61,117 bases of DNA, from positions 1-61,117 of the IMG/VR virus record IMGVR_UViG_3300023084_000018; one strand, given 5' to 3'. Under the pieces are notes generated by a model. That model was not told the origin of the DNA and did not search any database. It was given only the letters and a program-made list of their open reading frames with translations. The position numbers and the translations under genes were made by a program. This stretch comes from a virus. This document shows positions 20,501 through 28,512 of the stretch, piece by piece; positions within the stretch are counted from its first letter, which is position 1; each line of letters opens with the position of its first letter.

Positions 20501-23500
20501 AAGACAATGTAGTTACAACTGATATTGATACTGATAATATTATTACAATTGATGTTGATGACAACACAAGATGGGTTAAAAAGCCACACGGTGATCAAAC
20601 AAAAGAAAATCTGTTTGCATCAAGATCTGAACAGTTTGAAATGCCAACAGCAGGATATGTGCATTACAATGATGTAAATGGTCAAGCATTTACAAAAACA
20701 GATTTACAAAATTATTACTCAAACAATTATAGTTCAATTACAATAAACAATGGACATTTGGTTTGGGTGGCCAAAGATACTAATAACGATTGGAATGTTT
20801 ACAGATATACACCAATTGCACAACAAATTGAAAATGTTACATCAACCGAACCATTCACAGTTACACTTTCAGAAGCAACTAAACTATTAACTGATCATGG
20901 TGATTCAGTTGAATTGGTTTTACCAAAACCAGCATCAGCCACATCAAGTATAACAACTACATATGGTAACAAAATTTTAACTTTAAATTTAGCAGATCAA
21001 TCAGTGAGTAAAACATTTGATTTTGCAAATATTGGTGGCTCAGGTGCCGACATTGTTGTTGACGAAGTGTTTGACAAAGTGGCAGAGATGGTAATCTTAG
21101 TTGGTGGCTCTGGTTATTCAGTAGGCGACACTGTTACAGTGAGTGGTGCAGGTGGAAGTTCTGCTATAGGTAATGTAACAACAATTGATTCTAACGGTGC
21201 AATAACTAATATTGATGTTGTATCGGGTGGTAGTAATTTTTATGCTGAACCAGGTGACATTAGAATATTAACAGGTGACAATGATTCAGCCGGATTAAAT
21301 GCAGTTGTTAGACTGAGAGGCACAGTTACAAATAAAAACATAGAACCATCATTTGGTACAGGACACACTTTATCAAATCTTACATTAGGCAGTCAATTAA
21401 CAGCCAACACAATCACAACAACACCAACTATTGTCAACACAGGTCAAAATTATCAAGTTGGTGATACGATTCAACTAGCATCACCAAATGGCAATCTCAC
21501 AATAACATTGGGTTCTGTTGCTTCTACATTTAACGAAGTTAATTCAATTAGTGCTACTGGTGGTGTAGATCATCTAGTAGGCGAAAATATTGTTATAGGT
21601 AGTTGGTCTCCAGCAAACACACTTGGAGTAGATTATCATTTAATTGGTATTATCTCCAGTGTAGGTGTAAGCGGTGACATTGTAACATTTACAGATGCTT
21701 CAACAAATCCTGCTATCAGTGCCAATATTAAAAACACATTAACCACTGATACTATCTCTGTTGTTTCATCTGATTATCAATCATTATCAACCGGTAACGG
21801 AACAGCCACAATCAGTATTGCTACATCAAAGAGTGGACAAATTGGTAGTGTCAACATAACTGCTACAAAAATTGGTAATCAGTCTGTAAGCACACTTAAT
21901 AACTTATTCCCAGACACAGTAGGCGGAACTGTTATTGATAGTACAGCAGGTACAGATGCTGTGTTAACATTCACCGAAAGTGTTCAGGCAAAATTTGAAA
22001 TAAACGGAATTGATAGTGCTAACAACAAAATTAGTATTGTAGACTTAAACAGCACTACATCAACTGTAAATGATTGTTATTCAATCAGCGGTGTTGATTT
22101 GATTGTAAACACAATTACTGTAACAAATCCAGCAACATATGGTGATGCAACATTTGGCGGTATAAAGAATTTAAAAATCAACAGTGGAGGCAGTGGTTAT
22201 CAGTCTCCTTCGTTTATAGTTTCAGGCGATAACCCTGCTCAAGCAAATTTAATTGTATCAGGTGGCGTGATTACTGGAGCATACGTAACTGCTACAGGAT
22301 CAGGTTACAGAAAACAGTTTAGAGGAGAAACTGATATTGAAATTACAATCAAAGATACAGTAAATGCAAATGTTGATTTTTCTGATTTATTATTAAAAAC
22401 AGATTCAGTGTCAAATGTAGTTGTTACAATTAATGAAGAGTTTGATGGCACAGCACCAGCAATTAGTTTAGGCAGTACTGCTAATACATCATTATTATTC
22501 ACAGCACAGAGTTTATCAGCAAATTCTACAGTAACAACATTTAATTCAAATATTACAGATAGATCAAACGTGGCGTTAAGAACAAACTTTACAGTAACAA
22601 ACGGAACAACAGGTAATGCAACTGTGACAGTTAATTACAAAAAAGCATTGTATAATATTTCTGAACTTGATGGCAGTGCTACCACTGTGACAGCAAATGA
22701 TTTATCAGGCAGTAACTACAGTTTATATACTTGGAAAGATGTAAGACTTGCATCAAGAAATAACGGAGTTGATCAAAGCAATGTGGGTGCGAATCTATCA
22801 GCCACAGTAAATGATTTTGTATCAAATGTTTGTTCAGACATAACATTTGTTGAAGGTGATAAAATTTTCTTAGACAACGGCGGTGACAATTCTTGGTACA
22901 CAATGACTATGACTGCAAATGCTACTGTGAGAACAGCATATGATACATTGGCAAGTAATTCAAATGTTTCAGCAAATATCACAATAGGCAGTGACTATTG
23001 GATTATTAATTCCGATGTTGATTATGATGCACCAACACCAGATCAAACACTGTTCAATAGCACTTTGAGAAAACAAAGCACTCAAATTAATTCTAAATTA
23101 GTAGACAGATCAAGAATTTACAATGACTATGACGGCATAAACGAAATTGACTTAGATGTGTTTGATCCTGTCAAAAACATATACCCAGGTGTTGCAATAC
23201 AAGAAATTTCATATATCAGAAACACAGATCCTGCTATTGTAACAAACACATCATCCACAGCCAACACAGCAAATGATTTATATGTGTGGGGTAACAACCA
23301 AGTTGGTCAACTATGGTGGGACACATCAACTATAAGATATATTGAATACGAAAATTTTGATACAGAATACAGATTAAAAAACTGGGGATCATTATTCCCA
23401 GGTTCAACTGTTGATTTATACGAATGGGTAAAAAGTACATCAACACCAGACAATTGGGAACTCGATGGCACTGTTAAAAGCACAACCGAATATGTGACAG

Positions 23501-26379
23501 AAACTGTAACTGACAAACAAGGTATTGCAACTACTGTATATTATTTCTGGGTCAAAAACAGAACTGTTACTCCTGAAAAAGAATTTAGATTGTTACCTGC
23601 ACTGTCAGTTGGACGTTTGTTAAAAAATCCTACATCACAAGGTTTAAGTTGGTTTGCACCTGTGTCAGCATCAAGTATACTGGTTTCAAATGTCGCAAGA
23701 TTTATATCAACTGACAACAGTGTTTTAAGATTAAATTACAAAATCAAAGACAACGACAATCCTATACACAAACAATGGATTTTATTAAAAGAAAATGATC
23801 CAAATGAATTAGTACCTGACACCGTTTGGAATAAATTCACTGATTCACTGTCAGGTATTGATGCAATAGGTAACGCAGTGCCTGATACTAATTTACATGA
23901 AAATATAAGATACGGTAACAGTATTAGACCTAGACAATCATGGTTCAAAAACAATAGTGAAGCAAGACGAGTATTTAGATATAAAACAAATGAAATTTTA
24001 GCAAATATCAATCTTGATATTGAATATCCAAACTGGGATTCAACTGTAACTACTTCAAACTTGTATGACAAAATTGATTATTTCATTCCTGGTTATGACA
24101 ACACAATAATTATTAACAGAGTAGTTGATACTGCTAGTGATATTGATACAAGTGTTCTTAAAAAGAACGAAGTGATCAAAGTTAACATTGATAATAATTC
24201 TAAATGGGCTATTTACATTTATGGTGACAGAGAAAGTATCCTGGCAGGAAACATTGCAGTTGCATCAACAACTGATCTTGACACAGCAGGAACTGGAACC
24301 ACAGATTATAACTCGCCAAGTACAGGAACAACAATTGGTTACACTAGTGCAGGAACACAATCGTATCATTCAGCAAATGCAACAATTCAACTAGACGACC
24401 AAGGCATTGACCCTGCAACTTATGAATTAGTTAGAATTGCAAATCAAACCAGCACAGTAGCATTAAACACAGACTTTTATAACAGCACCACAGGTGCAAC
24501 AGAAATTAGACAACTGATGAATGTTTTATACAACACAGTGTTAGCTGGATCATACAAACAGAGTTTAAGTGAATTGTTATTTGAATGTATAAACTATATT
24601 TTCACAGAGCAAACCAACATTGATTGGATTATTAAAACCAGTTACTTTGATGTGTTACAAAATGATAACAGTTTACAACAAAGAGTTTCTTACAGACCAG
24701 ACACATTCCAGTTTGTTGAAAGTTATGTAAATGAAGTTAAACCATATCACGGCAAATTGTTAAACTTCTTGTCTAAAAAATCAACTGCAATTGAAGAAGC
24801 AAATGTTGATATGGACGAGCAATCAATAACTTTAAAAACTGATTTAGTGTTTGACAGAATAACTAAAAGTATTGAAATATTATCAAGTGGTACTCAAGCA
24901 GAACAACTTGAAGCATTAAAAACTAGAACATCGTTGACAACAGTTCCAGATTCATCAGCAATTGAAAGAGTTGCAAAATATTATTTTGGTGAACAACTAA
25001 CATCTTTGATAACTTCAAATGCAGATTCTGTTGATGCATATTTGAAACAGGTTAATAACATAATTGCTCCATTTAAAGATTTAGAATTAAACGGTACACC
25101 GTTTACAATTGACGAATTAGGCAACACTGTTGGTATTGACAAACACAGATATGATAACGATATTGGTTGGGATTCAGATGTTGTACAAACAATTTATCGT
25201 TCATTGTTCCAATCAAAAAACGGCTGGGTAGCAGGCACAAATTATACAACAACAGTTACAACAAATGCATCAGGACAAATTACATCAAACAGTTATGTGA
25301 GATACAATGACTTATCACATTTCTCTGCATGGAACGTGGCAAACACGTATGCTGTAGGTGACCTTGTATTACACAACAGTCAACTTTATAGATGTAATGT
25401 TAATCATAAAAATTTATCTTCAGAAACTGTTTTACAAAACAGCAGATGGGATTTAGTTGAAGACTATGTTTACTTTGCACAAAATGATCACGTGGCTTCA
25501 TCAAGTTTTGCTACTGATTATGACGCAGGTAATTGGAGTTTAGTCACTGTACAATTTGACGGTGCTGGTTTTGTAAGACCACAACACGAAGATTATCCAG
25601 AAGAAATGGTTCCTGCTAAAGTCAAAGAAACATTATCGTTAACTGTGATCACATATGAAGAAACATCACCAGACTATGCTGATATTGATCAAGACGGTAA
25701 CACAACAGAAACACACGGTTACGGTGATCAATATGCTTTCAATATTTTTTATGGACAAGATGGTAGAACCACATATATGAGATTGCCTAAAGCGACTGAA
25801 ACAACTCTATCTGCTGAAATTAATTCTAATTCAAACACAATCACAGTTGCTAATGCATCTGTACTTTGGGATGATATTGATATCACAGACCCAGATGATT
25901 CATCTATTGTGATTGGAACAGTTAATAAAATTGCAGGCGGCACTGTAAATGTTAATAATCCAAGTAGAATTTGGGTTGGATCAGAACTAATAGAATTTAC
26001 TGGTATTTCCGGTAACACACTAACAGGAATCAGAAGAGGTGTGCTTGGTACACCAATACAAGACCATGCAAACAGCACTGTGGTTAGATCTGCAAGTTCA
26101 CAACACATTATACCAGATGCATCAACATCAGCAAGATGGTCAGCATATGATCCTGCTGGAACTGAATTAATTGATAAAACTGTACAAGCAACCTGGGATG
26201 CTACAGCATGGGACAGTGTTGGATCGTTCTGGGATGTAGCAACGTTAGATCCAACAGATCAAGCAATCTTTATCAGAGCAGGTGGAATCAGTAACTTTAA
26301 CTTATACAACACAACTTATGTTGAGCCTGGGTACACAACACCACAATCAGGATTAACTGGTTACTTTAGTGAGGAATAA
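14503..26379 (+). CDS. Giant baseplate wedge protein in the gp7/gp8 position
   Basis: 3958 residues in one uninterrupted frame, starting after a GGGAG site. In T4 the genes after gp6 are gp7 and gp8; here one protein fills the place and is far larger than either. Seen inside: a cupredoxin-like domain (about 645-780, with H697, C762, H765 and M768 as copper-type ligands), a W/Y-rich carbohydrate-binding-like motif near 1620-1656 and another near 3606-3660, and Gly-rich repeats of GGSGYxxGD type near 2199 and 2563-2600. Near the end there is a segment like gp8 family members (SELIEFTGISGN...TGIRRG). Probably the wedge organiser with host-surface binding modules. The fused domain order is inferred. 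Confidence 0.7.
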   Translation: MADKVSTKLPEFLQTAKLKNFFDGTVEQVFSKAQNEKVTEWIGRKYGTYYNPFKDNYKIEKNNSRQNYQLETTAVLKDPANLQTIDTVFFTEALDYITHENGKTNNQNRLFGQNYYSYGPPIDYDKFLNYENYYWYPSLDSGVPTVVVAGKTEQFIVAANQTTFTLSYPIGAHDTVQVNGVATVDYQTTGLTLDFSSSSIVLNAGDNISVTYKIDPDDIVGLKNYTSPNGIAFTSGLLIEFSSASLTNSNYQDKKYFIEGIKSKNGIFFVETSSETELFLDEKFLPWDPSNTQGTSSTTEGWDSTRYDTVPAIENPDYITIARGSKDKNPWSRTNGWVHKDVITAYKDFQEEVTVFHPWDSVTSVISGWDDGYWDSTTEFQAGVFQLDVNRKGKRPILEFEKDIRLFDYGEDHVYTVDVLAVSDTVDSINGQANYRVDDIDLRDGMKILFVNTNFQTTLTEWSGDSYPWDHDIDLDGTSDVGWDITGADFDVSSSIWEVSGVGSSISLTKVSGITVQDYSKVTVKLGLANAGKEYYWTGYAWDLAQQKQGLNQAPLFALYDSSGKALDDLVQYPNSSFAGNKIFGYKVGTGAVDDVLGFSPHYSLYNSISNYEFENFLNSETALTGFKYYKQYDYKNILNDTMELDVAVNPAFTVSGNRFYINNVKQQTVIFQKNNTYRFILDDSSFSNNGYTQTYHPFLFSSVNDGTHNSGSTYSTGIKYYLDDVEVTELVFKSNSFNSAKTRYLEITPTASTPDTLYYYCHNHAGMGGKINIIDNQYTTIADKTETNYYNEWRAVEDKSNQKLIQEFETDEYSIKNNFDLDVVIANDNSVEVYVDNQLKILNTDYEIRLGKYIKFTNDLENHKHLLIKFHTNDVDTVLSRAYYEIPKNLSNNASNNDVTSYSYSNLLNHFSSGIQNQNDIVGLALGNNSYRDTEKNVSLCEHILQHNAPLLKFMTHVNNDDLDIAKAIKFSQSEYVRFKNKFLKTLEKVNRDNDINSWSGKQIVDEALKIINVNKKSTDNWAYSMMLSYGETGSRTTYPITASNKTWTQSFGSTLSFVQNATLSQQLVGAPGLEIDITYNPITDKDTKSLYVYKNDVLLLMNVDYVIDNADGTKIVFIGPGKPIIGDTVYVDYFETKQPVWIPATPAKLGIAQSYVPQTIIDSNYSSGTQRFTQGHDGSLTLKYNDYRDTALIELEKRIYNGIETKFIDPDYVPSMAYQTVIGNYFNKKDYSYEEYVQAIRNRAYDWGIQNLVEMRVNSTYDSSDWKTWNYSSVTNISDDPTPGHWRGIYKKFYGTHRPDSHPWEMLGFSIKPIWWDSTYSWVNVDKRKTLLNDIEKGIIRLGERANFVDNTYTDKNNPYRHDNFSNYVPVDLQGNIKSPKDIGLISTDPTSIEAKKDWKLGDISPAELAFMINSSYNFAFTKTLLVLKPAEFCEAMFDTLNVSTAEANPKQIYSSNSSKRTNNNVYVHRELTNTNEVVIGYGYNHYVSERLLNETKDISTLYGGRIRNVQPQLGIKQASYIDFDSLKVQSEAYSPDSLTSSIFLPETNVVSFVHQGQGLGKKAYSGVIVEKTLTGYKVHGYDAGANYFTTTVSDKNGSSAPVSVGGKPVDTPPFSTGTILSVGQYIKFEGQVYKTTKAHTTGSNFDPNNFQSVAQIPMEGGAAVTYYRNVVRNKLQNFEYGTEFDSIQDLFDFLINWGRYLEDQGWIFDTQNNRIRETYNWLYSAKEFLFWSLGDWEAGSIITLSPLANEVSFEPTSGIVANVEDQIGDSYAILDRGGFPIETANTTVIRDGRKISITVDDNTPIYFVKLFTREIEHVTIFDNVTSFGDVIYDPILALRQPRLKQTVLRTTDWLGKLEANGHLITNTGIVSNFDTSAKDIQTYLDVDTTTNNEDLNKAGLHTIGYQSRDHLDNLEIIDENQVRFYQGFIKQKGSQNAIDRLLRSDKVLDNQDISIYEYYAIKLADFGGSAINQSIEVNLGNEEIKTNPQIIQFLPKKDNVVTTDIDTDNIITIDVDDNTRWVKKPHGDQTKENLFASRSEQFEMPTAGYVHYNDVNGQAFTKTDLQNYYSNNYSSITINNGHLVWVAKDTNNDWNVYRYTPIAQQIENVTSTEPFTVTLSEATKLLTDHGDSVELVLPKPASATSSITTTYGNKILTLNLADQSVSKTFDFANIGGSGADIVVDEVFDKVAEMVILVGGSGYSVGDTVTVSGAGGSSAIGNVTTIDSNGAITNIDVVSGGSNFYAEPGDIRILTGDNDSAGLNAVVRLRGTVTNKNIEPSFGTGHTLSNLTLGSQLTANTITTTPTIVNTGQNYQVGDTIQLASPNGNLTITLGSVASTFNEVNSISATGGVDHLVGENIVIGSWSPANTLGVDYHLIGIISSVGVSGDIVTFTDASTNPAISANIKNTLTTDTISVVSSDYQSLSTGNGTATISIATSKSGQIGSVNITATKIGNQSVSTLNNLFPDTVGGTVIDSTAGTDAVLTFTESVQAKFEINGIDSANNKISIVDLNSTTSTVNDCYSISGVDLIVNTITVTNPATYGDATFGGIKNLKINSGGSGYQSPSFIVSGDNPAQANLIVSGGVITGAYVTATGSGYRKQFRGETDIEITIKDTVNANVDFSDLLLKTDSVSNVVVTINEEFDGTAPAISLGSTANTSLLFTAQSLSANSTVTTFNSNITDRSNVALRTNFTVTNGTTGNATVTVNYKKALYNISELDGSATTVTANDLSGSNYSLYTWKDVRLASRNNGVDQSNVGANLSATVNDFVSNVCSDITFVEGDKIFLDNGGDNSWYTMTMTANATVRTAYDTLASNSNVSANITIGSDYWIINSDVDYDAPTPDQTLFNSTLRKQSTQINSKLVDRSRIYNDYDGINEIDLDVFDPVKNIYPGVAIQEISYIRNTDPAIVTNTSSTANTANDLYVWGNNQVGQLWWDTSTIRYIEYENFDTEYRLKNWGSLFPGSTVDLYEWVKSTSTPDNWELDGTVKSTTEYVTETVTDKQGIATTVYYFWVKNRTVTPEKEFRLLPALSVGRLLKNPTSQGLSWFAPVSASSILVSNVARFISTDNSVLRLNYKIKDNDNPIHKQWILLKENDPNELVPDTVWNKFTDSLSGIDAIGNAVPDTNLHENIRYGNSIRPRQSWFKNNSEARRVFRYKTNEILANINLDIEYPNWDSTVTTSNLYDKIDYFIPGYDNTIIINRVVDTASDIDTSVLKKNEVIKVNIDNNSKWAIYIYGDRESILAGNIAVASTTDLDTAGTGTTDYNSPSTGTTIGYTSAGTQSYHSANATIQLDDQGIDPATYELVRIANQTSTVALNTDFYNSTTGATEIRQLMNVLYNTVLAGSYKQSLSELLFECINYIFTEQTNIDWIIKTSYFDVLQNDNSLQQRVSYRPDTFQFVESYVNEVKPYHGKLLNFLSKKSTAIEEANVDMDEQSITLKTDLVFDRITKSIEILSSGTQAEQLEALKTRTSLTTVPDSSAIERVAKYYFGEQLTSLITSNADSVDAYLKQVNNIIAPFKDLELNGTPFTIDELGNTVGIDKHRYDNDIGWDSDVVQTIYRSLFQSKNGWVAGTNYTTTVTTNASGQITSNSYVRYNDLSHFSAWNVANTYAVGDLVLHNSQLYRCNVNHKNLSSETVLQNSRWDLVEDYVYFAQNDHVASSSFATDYDAGNWSLVTVQFDGAGFVRPQHEDYPEEMVPAKVKETLSLTVITYEETSPDYADIDQDGNTTETHGYGDQYAFNIFYGQDGRTTYMRLPKATETTLSAEINSNSNTITVANASVLWDDIDITDPDDSSIVIGTVNKIAGGTVNVNNPSRIWVGSELIEFTGISGNTLTGIRRGVLGTPIQDHANSTVVRSASSQHIIPDASTSARWSAYDPAGTELIDKTVQATWDATAWDSVGSFWDVATLDPTDQAIFIRAGGISNFNLYNTTYVEPGYTTPQSGLTGYFSEE

Positions 26380-26382
26380 ATA
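26375..26382 (+). promoter_or_regulatory. Late promoter box AATAAATA for the fibre gene
   Basis: AATAAATA overlaps the stop of the giant gene and ends 5 nt before the next ATG. Transcripts starting at T4-like spacing would be leaderless. Read-through mRNA instead carries GAGG upstream. Confidence 0.6.
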
Positions 26383-26387
26383 ACAAT

Positions 26388-27752
26388 ATGGCACTAGCAA
26401 ATATAAAACTTCGAGCAACATCGGCAAATGTAACAACGCAAATTAATGGTATTACTGCTATTACATCAGGTCAAATAACAGGTGCTCCTTTAACACACGA
26501 GCAATTAGATTTAAACTTTTTAGAATTAGCAAATTCAATTGTAAATTTATCCTCTACAGAAGGAGTAACTCTTGTAAATCAAACAACTACAAATCTAGTT
26601 GAAGGCACAAATTTATATTATACTGATGCTAGAGTTGATACAAGAGTGGCAAACATCGCAGTATCAAACATTGCCATAAATGCTGTAAACGATACACACA
26701 TAGATTTTGGTACAGGTACTAATCAAGTATCAACAGCAGACATACCAGAACAAACAAATTTATATTACACAGATACTAGAGCCGATGACAGAATTGCTCA
26801 AGCATCAATAAACGATTTAGCAGATGTTGTTGCAACATCTCCATCTAACGGAGACATATTAAAATATGTAACAGCAAATTCAAGATTTGAACTTCAAGCA
26901 GATATCAACACAACTGATATCAGTGCTAACACTATTAATCAATTGTCAGATGTTGATACAACTGGTGTTACAACAAATTCTATTTTAAAATACAACGGTA
27001 GCAGTTGGATTGTGTCAACTGACGTTGATACCACAGATTTATCTGCCAACACTACAACAGATTTAAATGAAGGTACAAATTTATATTACACAGATGCTAG
27101 AGCCAGAACTAGTATATCAGTAGGTGCAGAAGGCACAGCATCAGGTGATGGTAGTGTTGCTTACAATAATTCAACAGGTGTGTTTACATATACTCCAGCA
27201 GATTTAAGTTTATATGTACAAAACACAGCAACAAGTGATATTGATTTAAACAGCAACAGTTTACTAAATGTTTCATCAGCAAACATATCAGCAATAACCA
27301 CAGCAAGAATTACGTCAACTACTAACACAGTGAATCCATTTGAAACACCACAGTTCACTAGAGAGTTTAATGACACACAACCATACAATGCATTGGCTAT
27401 ACAAGGTAAAAATGCTTCGGACATGAGTGACGGATTTGGTGGTGCTATTGTTTTCAGAATTCAAGATGATACATCAAACAACGAAACAATTGGTTTGATC
27501 AGTACTGTTAGAGATGGTGCTGACAACACAGGTAAATTTGTTTTAGGGTTGGTTAATGCAGGTACTTACAGTGATGTATTTTCTGTAAAAGCTGACGGTT
27601 TAGCAACTTTTACTAATGCAATACAAGTGGCAAGCATGACCACAACACAACGTGATGCAATCAGCAGTCCTACAGCAGGAATGATGGTTTATAATACCAC
27701 AGTCAACAAACACCAAGGATACAATGGTACTACTTGGAATGATTTCTACTAA
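26388..27752 (+). CDS. Tail-fibre-like structural protein with LYYTDAR repeats
   Basis: 454 residues. Three copies of a T-N-L-Y-Y-T-D-A/T-R unit (about 76-84, 124-132, 228-236) separated by Asp/Thr/Asn-rich linkers, a pattern common in phage fibre shafts. Residues about 300-430 look like a globular beta domain (AIQGKNASDMSDGFGGAIVFRIQDD). The end, MMVYNTTVNKHQGYNGTTWNDFY, is a typical fibre C-terminus. Probably a short fibre or fibre adaptor following the wedge gene; no specific receptor can be read from sequence. Confidence 0.7.
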   Translation: MALANIKLRATSANVTTQINGITAITSGQITGAPLTHEQLDLNFLELANSIVNLSSTEGVTLVNQTTTNLVEGTNLYYTDARVDTRVANIAVSNIAINAVNDTHIDFGTGTNQVSTADIPEQTNLYYTDTRADDRIAQASINDLADVVATSPSNGDILKYVTANSRFELQADINTTDISANTINQLSDVDTTGVTTNSILKYNGSSWIVSTDVDTTDLSANTTTDLNEGTNLYYTDARARTSISVGAEGTASGDGSVAYNNSTGVFTYTPADLSLYVQNTATSDIDLNSNSLLNVSSANISAITTARITSTTNTVNPFETPQFTREFNDTQPYNALAIQGKNASDMSDGFGGAIVFRIQDDTSNNETIGLISTVRDGADNTGKFVLGLVNAGTYSDVFSVKADGLATFTNAIQVASMTTTQRDAISSPTAGMMVYNTTVNKHQGYNGTTWNDFY

Positions 27753-27782
27753 AATGATGTTAAATACTATTTTAATCTTGAC

Positions 27783-27790
27783 AATAAATA
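27783..27790 (+). promoter_or_regulatory. Late promoter box AATAAATA, overlapping a TTGACA
   Basis: AATAAATA 23 nt before the ATG at 27814. The same bases overlap a sigma70-like pair, TTGACA (27778-27783), 18 bp, TAATAT, so this start could be read by either holoenzyme. AGGAT lies before the ATG. Confidence 0.55.
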
Positions 27791-27813
27791 ACACTATAGG
27801 ATAATATAACAAA

Positions 27814-28467
27814 ATGTCAGAAACACAAGATAACAAAAAACCAAATGAAACCGGCACTGTTAAGGTTGAAGGTCATATACTGATCACAGACAAAACCACA
27901 GGCGAAGTGCTAGTGGACAAGAAAAACGCTATTCATCACGGAAACATGGCGTTTGTGATTGCTTCAGCACTGTCACATCACACACTTAACGATTCTGGTA
28001 TATACCATATGGGTTTTGGTAATGGTGGTTCTGACGTATTATCAACGGGTGCTATCAAGTACAAAAGTACTAATACAAGTACTTCAAAAGATACTTCTGC
28101 AGATTTATACAACAGAACGTATTCTAAAGTTGTTGCTAAACCATCGTCTACAACAACTGTACAAAGTGGTGACCCAAACAACAATATTGAAGTAATAGCA
28201 TCAACAGGTGCTTATACTGATTTAAAAGTTAAATGTTTACTTGACTTTGGTGAGCCCACAGGTCAAGATGCTACTGACAATGCAACAAATGACTCAAGTT
28301 ATGTATTTGATGAACTTGGTTTATTTGCGTACTATCAAAATACTAGCACTGGAACTATTGACATCGAGCAGAGTTTAATGCTTTCTCATGTGATTTTTCA
28401 CCCAGTGCAAAAGAGTACAAACCGTCAAATTGAAATAATTTACACAATTCGGGTGCAAATGCAGTAG
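27814..28467 (+). CDS. Unknown virion-type protein, 217 residues
   Basis: Sequence begins hydrophilic (MSETQDNKKPNETG), then a beta-rich domain with GEVLVDKKNAIHHGNMAFVIASAL (about 30-53) and GIYHMGFGNGG (about 63-73). Similar proteins sit between fibre genes in marine T4-like phages, usually annotated only as structural. It has its own late box. Context suggests a fibre-attachment or fibre-assembly part. No enzyme motif seen. Confidence 0.65.
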   Translation: MSETQDNKKPNETGTVKVEGHILITDKTTGEVLVDKKNAIHHGNMAFVIASALSHHTLNDSGIYHMGFGNGGSDVLSTGAIKYKSTNTSTSKDTSADLYNRTYSKVVAKPSSTTTVQSGDPNNNIEVIASTGAYTDLKVKCLLDFGEPTGQDATDNATNDSSYVFDELGLFAYYQNTSTGTIDIEQSLMLSHVIFHPVQKSTNRQIEIIYTIRVQMQ

Positions 28468-28482
28468 TAATATGCTAATATT

Positions 28483-28490
28483 AATAAATA
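28483..28490 (+). promoter_or_regulatory. Late promoter box AATAAATA
   Basis: AATAAATA 22 nt before the ATG at 28513, followed by AGGAG at 28496-28500 as ribosome site. The clearest late box and leader combination in the window. Confidence 0.65.
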
Positions 28491-28512
28491 AAGTTAGGAG
28501 TAAAGAAGTATA

